A stretch of 64,000 nt of DNA from Cinnamomum chago (Eukaryota; Streptophyta; Magnoliopsida; Laurales; Lauraceae), in the NCBI GenBank assembly GCA_038049695.1, contig CP142458.1, positions 45,971,001 to 46,035,000 of the forward strand, given 5' to 3'. The translations under genes and the position numbers were made by a program. Positions 42,428 through 53,840 of this stretch are shown in pieces; the stretch's first letter is position 1; every line of letters starts with the position of its first letter. Under the pieces are notes generated by a model that did no database searches, was not told where the DNA came from, and saw only the letters and a program-made list of their open reading frames with translations.

Positions 42428-44332
42428 ATGCCACCACACCTCAAAGATGAAACTATGCAAGGGGCATCATACTCTTGCAACTCGGTGGTCGGATTCCCCA
42501 TGGATGGATACGAGTCCAGTGACACCGCCAGTGACATTGATGAGTGGGAGGAATCCCTCGAAACAGGAGAATATCTCTCCGACGAGGAATGGATCCCTGA
42601 ATCTCATCTTATGCCAGTAATCTGGTATAACCCATTACAGCCGCAAGGATCCTGGTCTGATGATGAAGAAGACCAAGAGGCTGTCCAAGAAAATACTCCA
42701 GTGGAACCCAACCATGTTGAACCACAAGGAGCAGACGAAGAAGAAGATTTGGCTCCCGTGCCTGATCTCGATGAATACGCAAGGATCTTGCAGCACCTTG
42801 CTATAGAGCAAGAACAAGGTCGCATCAATCAGCTTCGTCACAACCCAGCACCGGAAGTTCCTGAAAATCTACAGGAATCTCCTCCGGTAACCCCGGAAAA
42901 CGAAGAAAGCTGTTGGATCGATGATCCTCTTACATCTGAGGACGAATCTGATTCCCAACAGTTCATCTTGGAGGCATCTTCCGTCAAAGTTACTTGCAAT
43001 GCAATAGCTCAGGATGATAATTCCTCACCTTCTCAAGCTTCGTCTCCTGAAACAGTGACATCGGAACTCAAACCTCTTCCGACTGATCACCTTGAAGAAA
43101 TTCCAGCCGGTGAAATCTTCTTAAGAGAAAATCCGGTCAATTGGTCCCAAATGCCCGATCTCATCGGTGATATCTGGACCGAAAAAATATTCGATAAAGA
43201 AGGAAAGTTGCTGGATGTTGTTCAGGACTTGCTCCCGGAAAATGCTCCATGCAACACAATTACTGAAGATGGCAATGCTGACACAGAGACATCTTCAGCA
43301 AATGAGAAGGAACAACCCCTCGATCTCGAGGGTGATCTTCTAAACAAAGACCCTTCTCCAGAAGCTCTTGAAGTTGGTAGAGGTACCCGTTCTGGCCGGG
43401 ATTACCACAAAAACTACAACCAACCTTCTGCTTCTTATGTAAATCCTTCGGGAAAACAAGCTGGAAACACCCATAGTGGCAAGAATAATGAAAATGCAGG
43501 CCCCAAGGAGGCTTTCAAGTACGACTTGATTCAGCACTTCAAACACATACCAGCACGTCTGCACATCCTAGACTTATTACGAATGTCACCACAGACTCGT
43601 GATAGTCTCATTTCAGAACTACAAATGCTGGATGCGGATGTCGACAAACATGCCCCACAAGTCCTACAAATTGAAATGGACCATAGGGTCAAAAAATCAA
43701 AAACTCCCTCAAAAGGAGAAAAGAAGAAAACTGAGGGATCCTGCATCGAATGCCTCTCGGTTCAAAAAGCAGCAAGTGCAACCATCGCCTTCACCAAGGA
43801 AGACCTCCTGCTAAGCGAGACAAAGCACAACCGGCCCCTGTACTTCACCGGGTACATCAAAGAGGTACCACTACACAGAATCCAGATCGATCCAGGTTCT
43901 GCAGTCAACCTCATCTCCACTTCGGCACTCGAAGAACTGGGCATTCCGCCTAGCAAGCTGAGCCACATGTCTGTGTCCATCTTTGGATATGATGGCAGCA
44001 CTCTAAGGCCGATCGGCAAAATCAGGTTCAAGTTGCAAATCGGTGATCTTATCTCCGAGGTCACTGTCTATGCAATAAAGACCCCTTCATGCTACAACAT
44101 CCTTCTCGGACGCCCCTGGATACACGAGAATGGTGTTGTCCCCTCGACTTTACATCAGTGCATCAAGTTCGTTGGCAATGACGGCTTGATACATCGAGTG
44201 TTTGCAGACAAAAAGCCCTTCAAAGGCAAAGAAATCTATTTCGCAGATGCTCAGATGTACAAAGATGAAAAACCGAAGAGAATAATCAATCTCCCTTCAT
44301 GGTCTCCCCCAAGTCTTCAAAGCCTCTGGTGA
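42428..44332 (+). CDS. E2 ORF1: acidic domain plus retropepsin (634 aa)
   Basis: An intact frame. Residues 1 to about 330 are acidic and rich in Pro, Ser, Glu and Asp, with no known domain. A 'RGTRSGRDY' motif near residue 318 is of the kind seen before protease in Tat/Ogre polyproteins. A helical segment ('HFKHIPARLHILDLLRMS') follows. The retropepsin domain is at about residues 470-600 with 'IQIDPGSAVNLIS' (catalytic Asp), 'FGYDGSTLRPIG' and 'YNILLGRPWIH'. No Gag matrix or capsid and no zinc knuckle is seen; in related elements Gag comes first, so it is missing here or lay upstream of a deletion. The start chosen is the first ATG of the open frame. It overlaps the RT frame by 34 bases in a different register, so RT would need frameshifting, splicing or re-initiation. 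Confidence 0.82.
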   Translation: MPPHLKDETMQGASYSCNSVVGFPMDGYESSDTASDIDEWEESLETGEYLSDEEWIPESHLMPVIWYNPLQPQGSWSDDEEDQEAVQENTPVEPNHVEPQGADEEEDLAPVPDLDEYARILQHLAIEQEQGRINQLRHNPAPEVPENLQESPPVTPENEESCWIDDPLTSEDESDSQQFILEASSVKVTCNAIAQDDNSSPSQASSPETVTSELKPLPTDHLEEIPAGEIFLRENPVNWSQMPDLIGDIWTEKIFDKEGKLLDVVQDLLPENAPCNTITEDGNADTETSSANEKEQPLDLEGDLLNKDPSPEALEVGRGTRSGRDYHKNYNQPSASYVNPSGKQAGNTHSGKNNENAGPKEAFKYDLIQHFKHIPARLHILDLLRMSPQTRDSLISELQMLDADVDKHAPQVLQIEMDHRVKKSKTPSKGEKKKTEGSCIECLSVQKAASATIAFTKEDLLLSETKHNRPLYFTGYIKEVPLHRIQIDPGSAVNLISTSALEELGIPPSKLSHMSVSIFGYDGSTLRPIGKIRFKLQIGDLISEVTVYAIKTPSCYNILLGRPWIHENGVVPSTLHQCIKFVGNDGLIHRVFADKKPFKGKEIYFADAQMYKDEKPKRIINLPSWSPPSLQSLW

Positions 44333-47300
44333 TCACCACCAAAGCAAAGAAGACAAAACAAAAGGCTGGGGGCAAGTTTGCTGTCTCCTTCGTGTCTGTC
44401 TTGCAAGACACGAATTCGGACTCAGAGCCAGAAGACGATACATCGTCAAGCCAAGCTGATGATCAACAAGTTCAGCCCGCTCTCACTCCGATGGAGACAA
44501 CCGTTGACATAGAAGATCCGGCATCTGCTTCCTTCGTTGTTCCAGCAACATCAGCAGAAGAAAAGCCAATTTTCTTCCATAAATCGGGAGTTTCTTCATC
44601 AAATTCTTCGCTTGAACTTTTCCAAAATGAAGGTATGCCTCAACTATCCCTGTATAGTCCAATGGCGCAAGCTATCATGAAGAAAATGGGCTACGACGCT
44701 CAGAACCCAATCGGTTTGGGAGATGGCCGTGGTATTATCACGCCATTGGAACCAACCCTGACCAAAAGTCAACTGGAAGGGTGGAAACCCCACCGCCACA
44801 TAGAAAAGTCTTCACATGGGCTGGGGTATGATCCTGACGCCTCCTTGAGACAGTTGACACAAAGGCCGCAAAGTCATCCTGTCGACCAAGCCTCAACATC
44901 TCATATTAATGAAGACATTGATCTCCCTGGATATCTCTTTGAAGAGTTGACAGTCAAGGATCCAGGAAGTTTATCCAATTGGTACGATTCCTCTGATGAT
45001 GAAGAAGAATTGTCCGATAATACAGACACACGGTTCTCTGACCCAGAAGAACCGCTGTCCCCAAAGGAAGTGCCCTACTTCGACCTAGTTTCAACAGGTG
45101 ATTGGGACCACCTCATAGCAAATCTTGAGAAAAGTACCAATCAAGAAGACCCAAGGACAAAAGTAGAGCCGTGGTCTGTAGATACCTTTGGAACTCCAGA
45201 AGGCTTTGTTGGGTTGGAAGCCTTAGAAAATATTGTGGAGGAACCCCCTTCAAACCTTCCAACTGAAGATTCTGTTCAAAAGATAGACTTGGGAACACCT
45301 GATAACCCACGTCCTGTATTCATAAGCAAGAATATAAAGGATGATGAGTTACCCGAGTATATCGCGTTTCTTCATGAGTTCGTTGATTGTTTTGCATGGT
45401 CTTACGCTGAGATGCCTGGCTTAGACCAAAAAATAGCAGTCCACAAACTCAATCTTCAAAAAGATATCAAGCCTGTCAAACAAGGCCAAAGAAGGTTCCG
45501 TCCTGATGTGATGGACAAAATTGAACAAGAAGTTCAAAAACTCAAAAGTGTTGGCTTCATCCGTGAGGAACAACATCCTGAATGGTTGGCCAACATCGTC
45601 CCCGTGACAAAGAAAAATGGGCAAATCAGGATCTGCATTGATTACAGAGACCTGAACAATGCATGCCCAAAAGATGAATTCCCGCTCCCTATACCGGAGG
45701 TGATGATCGACAACACCTGTGGGTTCGAGTGAATGACATTCATGGATGGCTTCTCTGGCTACAATCAGATAAAAATGCATCCTGAAGATGAAAAACACAC
45801 AGCATTTCGGACCCCGTTTGGCGTGTATTGCTACATTGTCATGCCATTCGGTCTGAAGAATGCCGGCGCTACATATTAGAGGGCTATGATGAAGATATTC
45901 CAAGATATGCAGCACAAGACGGTCGAATGTTATGTCGACGACCTCGCCGTCAAAAGCAAAAGAAAAGAAGACCATCTCAAAGATCTTCGAGAAGTCTTCT
46001 TCCGACTTCGCAAACACAAACTGCAAATGAATCCCCTCAAATGCTTCTTCGGTGTTTCATCGGGTAAGTTTCTCGGATTCGTAGTACGGAAAGCTGGCAT
46101 AGAGCTTGACCCCATCAAAGTCAAGGCTATCCTAGAAATGCCATCTCCAAAAACCCTAAGATAAGTAAAAGGGCTCCAAGGAAGATTGGCATACATTCGA
46201 CGGTTCATCTCCAACCTATCAGGGAAGTGTCGTCCATTCTCTCGGTTAATGAAGAAAGGTGTCGATTTTGTCTGGGATGCTGAATGTGAAGCCGCGTTCC
46301 AGGACATCAAGTCATACCTGACTAAACCTCCAGTGTTGGCTGCCCCCACAACTGGAAAACCATTCCTCTTGTACACAAGAGCCCTTGACTGTTCTTTAGG
46401 CGCTCTACTCGCACAAAAGAATGACGAGGGAAAAGAAGCTGCTCTATATTACCTTAGTCGCATGTTGATAGGTGCAGAGCATCGCTACTCTCCAGTCGAA
46501 AAAGAATGCTTGGCAGTGATGTTTGCCGTACAAAAACTGCGTCACTACCTGCTATCCAACACAGTGTACCTGATTTCAAGGATCAACCTCCTAAAGGTCC
46601 TTGTCACAAAAGCAGGTTCTCTCAATGCCCGACTGGCAAAATGGTCCATCCTCCTGTCACAATTTGACATTAGGTATGTACCACAAAAAGCAATCAAAGG
46701 CCAAGCTCTAGCAGACTTCCTCGCGGAGCATCCATTGCCTAAAGATTCTCCACTCAGGGATGACCTCCCAGACGAATCGGTCTACAGTGTGGAGACTTCC
46801 TTATCAAATGCTTCCTGGCACATGTACTTCGATGGCGCAACCAGGACAAACGAAAAGGGAAATCAAATATCGGGAATTGGCATTCTCTTTGTTAGTCCCG
46901 ACAAAAACATGATTCCACACGCATTCTCGTTACTGGAACCATGTTCAAACAATGCAGCTGAGTACCAAGCCCTCATCGTAGGATTGGAGCTCGCCCTTGA
47001 ATCCAGCATCACTACGCTGGAAGCTTTTGGAGACTCTCAACTGATCGTCAACCAGATGAATCAGAAATTTGAAGTCAGGAAGCCCGATCTGTTGCCTTAC
47101 TACAACAAGGCACAATCGCTTCGACAAAAGTTCGACATCTGTTACATCACCCACATCCTCAGAGGTGAAAACATTCGTGCAGATGCCCTGGTTGGACTTG
47201 CTGCGTCTATGGCAATCCAAGAAGGGGAAAACATGCAAGTTACAGTGTGTAAAAAAAGGATTCTCCCTCCTCTCAACACACATCAAGCAGTTGGTGATTG

Positions 47301-48609
47301 CCACCAAGTGGTTGGAAGTCGGATCTCCGTCCTTAAACCTCTGATCGGCGACTGGAGGGATCCGTTCATTGATTACATAATGTTCAGAATCCTACCTGAA
47401 GATCCAAAAGAACGGGTAAGCATCCAAAGGCGAGCCCCAAACTTTCATTTGGATATTCCTGCAAAAATGCTGTATAGAAAATCCTACAATGGAGTACTTC
47501 TACGCTGTTTGTCACAAGAAGAGGCTGAGGAAACACTCAAAGAAGTACATGCTGGTCTTTGTGGAGCCCATCAAGCTGGGCCTAAGCTCTACGATCAGAT
47601 AAAAAGGTTAGGTTATTATTGGCCTACCATGGTGGCTGATGCAATGCAATTTGCTAAGCGCTGCCAACAATGCCAAGTTCATGGAGATTATGTCCACATG
47701 CCTCCGGAATGGCTACATCCTACAGCAATCTCATGGCCTTTTGAAGCCTGGGGTATGGACATCATAGGTCCTATCTCCCCTCCATCGAGCAAAGGTCATC
47801 GCTTCATCTTCGCCGCTACGGATTATTTCTCCAAGTGGTCAGAAGCATTCGCGCTTAGTGAAATGAAGACCTCATCAGTCCTTCAGTTCTTGCGCACCAA
47901 CATCATTTGTCGCTTCGGCATACCTAAAAGATTCGTCCATGATAACGGACCACAGTTCCACGATCACCGATTCTACAGGTTCTGCGACAAATACAAAATC
48001 CAAAGTTGTCCTTCAACTCCGTACAATCCGGCGGCGAATGGACTAGCAGAGGCCTTCAACAAGAAGCTCTGCAAAATCCTCAAGAAAATGGTCTCTAGTC
48101 ACAAAAGAGATTGGGGCGACAAACTGCCTGAAGCTTTGTGGGCCTATCGAACCACCGTTCGAGGACCAACCCATAGCACACCATTCTCCTTGGTCTATGG
48201 ATGCGAAGCTATTGTCCCTTTAGAAGTTCAATTTCCTTCCTTAAGGGTATCTCTGCAAAATGACATGACGCAAGAAAGTAATGTCAAATTGAGACTCCAA
48301 GAGCTGGATAACCTCGATGAGAGACGGCTCGAAGCTCTACAAAGCATTGAACTCTACCAAGCACGCATGGCAGGATCTTTTGACAAGAAGGTCAGGCAAC
48401 GCGCCTACAAAAAGGGAGACTTGGTTCTTACGGTAAAAAGACCAATGGTTTTTGCCAACAAATCCAAAGGCAAATTTGAACCAAAATGGGAGGGACCTTT
48501 CGTCATCGACAAAGTCTTCTCCAACGGCGCATACGCTCTTCTAAACATGGAAGGTGACAGATGTATGCTGCCCATCAATGGAAAGTTCTTGAAGCGGTAC
48601 TACCCTTGA
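44299..48609 (+). pseudogene. pol: E2 pol: G-patch, RT, two RNase H domains, integrase (three stops)
   Basis: This is one long frame with three stops: TGA at 45730-45732, TAG at about 45877 and TAA at about 46162. Order of domains: low-complexity start; a G-patch-like segment ('IMKKMGYDAQNPIGLGDG') near 44670-44740; RT from about 45440 ('IRICIDYRDLN', 'MPFGLKNAGATY', catalytic YVDD at 45931-45942). The classical RNase H follows (46360-46740) but looks degenerate: its first catalytic Asp reads Arg ('LLYTRALDCSLGALLA'). Next is an archaeal-type RNase H (46815-47220) with all acidic residues ('MYFDGA', 'AAEYQAL', 'FGDSQLI', 'RADAL'). Integrase ends pol (HHCC 47540-47680; 'WGMDIIGP', 'FVHDNGPQF', 'AEAFNKKL'). 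Dual RNase H is a known mark of the Tat lineage. The integrase half (46186-48609) is open. Confidence 0.92.
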
Positions 48610-48989
48610 AGGCTTCTTCCATCGGGTCAGAGCGACGCCTGCACGGCCAAAGCCTATTCCGAGGTATCTGCTCATCAAACCCACTCCTTTTGGAATTTTC
48701 ATCCTCTTGTTGAAATTTCTAAAAAAAAAAACCCCTCAAAACAATGTCTCTTTCATCGTTTCATTGTTAAAAAAAAAAAAGCAAATCCAAAAATCCAAGT
48801 TTAGGAGCATCTTTCCAAACTTGACCAAAATTTTCGATCCTTGAACCCAAAATTCATGGTTTGAAACAAAATCAGGACCTAGGGATTTCAACCCTAGTCC
48901 GCCCCGACTTTTACCACCAAAATGGTTTTGAGTCAAAATTTACGACCCTCGTGTCTTTAAACAAAAAAATGGTTTTTCAAAAACCGTAG
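48610..48989 (+). other. E2 internal region 2: spacer after pol
   Basis: Non-coding, nearly identical to 16261-16640, with poly-A runs. No gene recognised. Confidence 0.6.
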
Positions 48990-49503
48990 GGAAGCGACGT
49001 TCAGTCGATACTTGCAAAACCCAAAATCGGAAGGATGCGAACCCCATTCGATACTTCCAAAACCTCAAAATTTCAAAAATCGTGGAGACGCAACATTCCA
49101 GTTGATATCCACAACCCAAATCTCAAAACAAACAAAAAACAAAATAAAGGTTCGAAAAAACCTCAAACTTCAAAAATCATGGGGAAGCGACATTCCATCG
49201 ATACCCACAAAACAAAATTTTTGAAGAGAAAAGCAGCGAAGCGACGCTTAGTCGATACTTGCACCCAAATCCGCGAGGAGGCGACATTCCATCGATACTC
49301 GCAACCGAATGAGCAAGGAGGCGATATTCCATCGATACTTGCAATACCATTCAGCAAAGAAGCGACGCTTAGTCGATACTTGCACCCAAATCCGCGAGGA
49401 GGCGACATTCCATCGATACTCGCAACCGAATGAGCAAGGAGGCGACATTCCATCGATACTTGCAATACCATTCAGCAGGGAGGCGACTTTTAGTCGATAC
49501 TTG
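48990..49503 (+). repeat. 'ccatcgatac' tandem repeats in E2 3' region (copy 2)
   Basis: Counterpart of 16640-17155, with the same alternating words and a few base changes. Confidence 0.8.
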
Positions 49504-49508
49504 CATTT

Positions 49509-50343
49509 TTGAAAACCAAAAACCTGGCTTTCACGCCAAAAAACCCGGCTTCCATGCCAAAAATCTGGCTTTCACGCCAAAAAAATCAAAAATCCGGCTT
49601 TCACGCCAAAAAACCCGGCTTCCATGCCAAAAATCCGGCTTTCACGCCAAAAAAATAAAAAATCCGGCTTGCATGCCAAAAATCAAAATTCGGCTTCCAT
49701 GCCAACAAAACAAAACTCGGTTGTCAAAAAAAAAAAAATCTGGCTTTCATGCCAAAAACAAAAAATCTGGCTTCCATGCCAAAAAGAAATTTCAGCTTTC
49801 ATGCCAAAAACAAAATCTGGTTCTTACACCAAAAACAAAACCGGCTCTCATGCGACAAACCAAATCTTGGCTCTCATGGCACAAAAAATCTTTGGCTCCC
49901 ATGCCATCTCAAACTCGGCTTTCATGCCATTTTTTTTTTATAAAAAATTCGGGTTTTACGCCACAAAAAAACGGCTTTCATGCCACTCCAAAAAATCGGC
50001 TTTCATGCCACCTCAAAATTCGGCTTTCATGCCATCTCAAAAAAATTGGCTCTCATGCCATCCTAAAATTTGGCTTTCACGCCACTAAAATCGGCTTTCA
50101 TACCACCTCAAAATTTCGGCTTCCACGCCATCCAAAATTTTGGCTCTCATGCCATAAACCCAAATTCGGCTTTCATGCCATCTCAAAACTGGCTTCCATG
50201 CCACCAAAAAACTTGGCTCTCATGCCAAAAAGAAAATTTTGGCTTTCATGCCATAAACTCGGCTTTCATGCCATCTCAAAATTCGGCTTTTCAAGCCATA
50301 AAAAAAACCAGGCTTTTTGCCATAAAAACTGGCTCCCATGCCA
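49509..50343 (+). repeat. 'ggctttcatgcca' minisatellite in E2 3' region (copy 2)
   Basis: About 30 degenerate units, some 160 bp longer in total than copy 1; the extra lies mostly near 49530-49670. The 334-codon open frame that crosses it is a product of the repeat, not a gene. Confidence 0.88.
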
Positions 50344-51994
50344 AAACAATCATTTGTCAAAAGATTTCTCACAAAATGACAAACTTTTGATCACATCCCA
50401 TTTAGCAATCACTTTAATCACAATATTTGAGTGAGCGTAGGGAAAACAAAAAAAAGAAAGTACCAAAAAATACATGTGGTACCAAAAAAAAAGAAGAAAA
50501 GAAAAGTGTTCACAAGCACTACAAAAATGTATACAAAAAAAAAAATACATGTGGTATATAAAAAGAGAGAAAGAGTTTCTATTACAAAAAAAAGGGGCCT
50601 CAGCCAAAAATGCTCTCCAGCCAAGCTTTCAGCTCCTCAAGCAAACTCTTGGCTTCATCCGTCAGAGTCTCCAAGGCACGCTTCTTCAAGAATCTTCCAT
50701 GAGTAGCTGGAGAAGGCTCTATCCCTTCTGCTACACCAGGAAGATTATCCCGAGCAGTCTGCCATCGTTCATTCTCTCTAGCCTTCCTATTGAGAATCTG
50801 ATTGGCCTCTGCAACTTGGCGAATCAAAGCACTCTCCCTGTCACGAGCCTCTGTTATGGCGGACCACGTACTGGCGACCTGGGCTTTTAAGTGTTCGAGA
50901 TGCTTCCTTGCCTCCTCTGACCTCTCCTCAAGGACGCTGTCAATCCGCATGAACTCCTCATAGAGTTTCCCGAGGATGGGCAACCCGGTAATGGCACTCA
51001 GCTCCTTCAGAGAAAAACCAATCTCACCATTCGTCACTATGAAGGTATTGGTTTGAGGGAGGAATGACTCAAGCATGGCCATGAAGGCCTCGTCGGAAAA
51101 GATCACGGTCTCCCTGAATGCACGGACCGCATCAAAGATCCCGGCTTCCTTCAGAATGGCACCGCCGATCTGCAGGATGTGATCAGTCCACGACTCCCAG
51201 CCTGAGTCTGCACTGAAGCGGCCACGAAGCCGAAATGGCTTTACCCAATTGCTGCCATCACCCCTGAAAATGCCAAGGCCCACCGGTCTCAAATCAACCG
51301 ATGGATGATCAGATCCTTGGTAGCCGCTGGACGGCATCAACATGTCTAGATGGACAGGCGACTTCTCTGCATAACCAGAAGGACCGCCAACAAAAACCCC
51401 AGTCTTGACCACATTGGTCCTCGTCACCCAGCTTGGAGGATCTTCTCTCTTAGAGCATGTGGGAGAAAGACTCATGATCGAAATAGTACGATCAAAAGGC
51501 GATCGGGTAGAAATGGTTCTCTCCTCACCATTAGCTGTGTAAGAGAATTGAAAGCATCTCCTTTGGTATGACGAGTCATCAGGGGCTGCATCACCAAAGA
51601 AAAAAGTAGGCTTGGGCACAACGCTCTGATCGTCCATGACCCAAGGACGATTGCTTGCCATAATCTTGTAGAACTCCTCATCCTTGGAAACGATCAGTCG
51701 CTGTCTCATCTCATCTCGGTTGAGCGAGTCACACTCTTCCAAGTTTCTCTCCACATACTGGACCTTCTCTCAGGCCTGCTGTACGGCCGCATTGGAAGAT
51801 TTGGCAGATCGACGAGGTGCATCGGTAACTGGTTCCTTACCCTTGTTCGTTCTGGAGGAACTACCTGCAAAGATTGAAAGAAAGAAATCAATCAACAGAA
51901 TGACAGAATTTTGCTAAAAAAAATCCTAGCGAAATTTTGGCATGACTCTGGGGCAATTCCGAAGAAAAGGGAATCACCCCGAAAAGAAAGGAAG

Positions 51995-52245
51995 CCTGAA
52001 GATGAGCTCAACATCGCCGCGAGCTCATGATCAATGAAGGATTCTCAAAGAAGACGTGAACTCAAACATTGCTGTGAGATCAAGACAGTCTTCTCAAATT
52101 TCCGCAAGAATCGGAAAAGAGCTCAACATTGCTGCGAGCTTCAAATCCCAAAACTTGCAAAAAGCTGCTTGAAACCCCCGCAAGACTAAAGAAAGAGCTC
52201 AACATTGCTGCGAGCTTCAAATCTCGAGACTTGCAAAAGATTTCC
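51995..52245. repeat. 'gagctcaacattgctgcgag' repeats in intron of antisense copy 2
   Basis: Three to four partial copies of a 75-80 bp unit ('gagctcaacattgctgcgag' then 'cttcaaatc...acttgcaaaa') at about 51998, 52060, 52116 and 52195. Copy 1 does not have them. Confidence 0.7.
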
Positions 52246-52519
52246 AGGTGTGCATCATCATCATGCTCCCAATTCAATTTACCAAAAATCATGCATAAAA
52301 GAAAATCATCATGCACTAGATGCTAGGAAAACCTTGACAAAATTTGACCAATTCCAACCCAACTTGGTCAAAATCAAACTTTGTCTAAGTCAAAATTCAT
52401 GTTGACTTAACATAGAAACTCTAGCCTTCTATCTTGGTGCATCAAACAAAAAAAAATGCATAAACATCTTGAATTGCATGAAACCTCATTATCATGATGA
52501 GCAAAAAGGGGAGAAAGGA

Positions 52520-52680
52520 AAGTTTCTTTTTTTTTAAAAAAAAAAAAGAGAGAGAGAAAAAAAAAGAGAGAAGAAAAAAAAAAAAAGAACACGTGCAAAA
52601 AAAAAAAAAAAAAAAGAAGAAAAAATGATAAAACTTTCTTTACATGGAATTTCTTGTAAAAAAAAAAAAAAAAACTTACT
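52520..52680. repeat. A-rich low-complexity tract
   Basis: Poly-A and AGAGAG runs within the antisense intron, equivalent to 19895-20215 but shorter and without the GC-rich island. Confidence 0.7.
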
Positions 52681-52810
52681 TGAAGCCATGGATGGAGAAG
52701 AAAGAAGAACTCGAAGACTCTTGAAGAAGGAGGGTTCTTGATCTTAGAGCAACTCTTGAAGACTTTTGCAAAAAGAAAGCAATAGGAGCAAGAGATCCAA
52801 CCTCAATTGC

Positions 52811-52817
52811 TTTTATA
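52811..52817 (-). promoter_or_regulatory. TATA box of antisense gene, copy 2
   Basis: TATAAAA on the minus strand, 122 bases before the ATG, as in copy 1. Upstream (52900-53100) lie the same 'agatattctctccc' repeats. Confidence 0.6.
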
Positions 52818-53427
52818 GAAGAGAGCAAACCAAAAGAGGAAAGAGGAGAAAAGTAAGGAGGTAAGTGCTAAAAATTGGCAACCTTCCCAAAAGAAAAGGA
52901 AACTTGGGATATTCTCTCCCAAAACAAAGATTCCTTGAGAAATTCTCTCCAAAAAGAAAGGGAATGATAGATATTCTCTCCCAAAGAAAGATATTTTGAG
53001 AGAATCTCTCCCAAAATCAAGGAAACTTGAGAAAATCTCTCAAAGTAAGGATATTTTTAGATATTCTCCATCCAAAGGAAATATTTTTAGATATTCTTTA
53101 CAAAATGACACCATATGAGATCTAAGCCATTTTCAAAGCTTAGGGTCCCATGGGTTAGCCCATATGAGCCAGGTTTGACCACCTAGGCACTAAAAGTGGC
53201 TTTTAGTTCTCTTACCAAGAGCATACAAAAAATGGTCCCAGGCCTCTTTTGAGTTGATTGGACCATACGATACAAAAATCCAAGCTTCATGAGTTTCCAA
53301 AAATCCAAACCATCCCACCTCATGAACCAAATTAAGCCAAAATCTTGAAATTGACATTCAACAAAAGCCCAAACCACTCCAATGGACCCAAAATTGTCCC
53401 AAAGAGTGAACCAAAAAACCAAACCAA

Positions 53428-53840
53428 GGTCCCCTAACTCGCCACATACAGCTTGTTAGGTCACAAGACCAAAACCAAAAATCAAAACGCGACCCCCTAA
53501 CTTGCAACATACAACCTGTTAGGTCACAAGGTCAAAACCAAAACAAAAAACCTGACCCCCTAACCTGCCACATACAGCTTGTTAGGTCACAAGGTCAAAA
53601 TCAAAACCAAAAAACCAAAACCAAATCAAAATCCAAATGTCATTCTCAAAATCTTGCCTTGAGATGGTACGTGATCCCTCTCACTACCATAAAATCCCCT
53701 TGAAGCTCAAAAGGTTACTAAAAAAAAAAAAAAAAAAAAGCTCAAAGACTCTTGGTCAAGTCAGAAGCTCTTCTTCAAAATTCTCTTCGAGGCACATCGA
53801 CTGCGAAAGCCATATCGTCGTTGTACCTCGAGGGGGCATT
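53428..53840 (+). repeat. 66-bp repeats and polypurine region before E2 LTR3
   Basis: About three intact units at 53428-53610 show what the array looked like before E3 hit its sister copy. The run 'cctcgagggggcatt' (53826-53840) directly precedes LTR3 and probably primes plus-strand synthesis. Confidence 0.78.

Larger units (their letters stand above)
50600..52689 (-). pseudogene. Antisense gene in E2, copy 2: plant-mobile-domain-like protein
   Basis: Predicted exons on the minus strand are 52689-52680 (ATGGCTTCAA) and 51864-50600. The intron (51865-52679) has donor GTAAGT, a pyrimidine-rich acceptor ending TTTGCAG, and phase 1. The sum is 1275 bases, 424 codons plus stop, with one internal TGA at about 51773-51775, so it is a near-intact pseudogene. 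After a Ser/Lys-rich start the middle resembles the plant mobile domain of transposon-derived proteins, chiefly 'NGEIGFSLKELSAITGLPIL' and the preceding 'FMAMLESFLPQTNTF'. The last 110 or so residues form a coiled coil similar to that of copy 1 ('ALIRQV', 'FLKKRALE', 'SLLEELKAWLESIFG'). A TATA box lies at 52811-52817. Function in the element is unknown. Confidence 0.68.

Noticed and set aside
42428..43400. The acidic N-terminal half of E2 ORF1 as a Gag protein
   Set aside because: It has no capsid-like helices or CCHC knuckle and is strongly acidic; I could not support calling it Gag.
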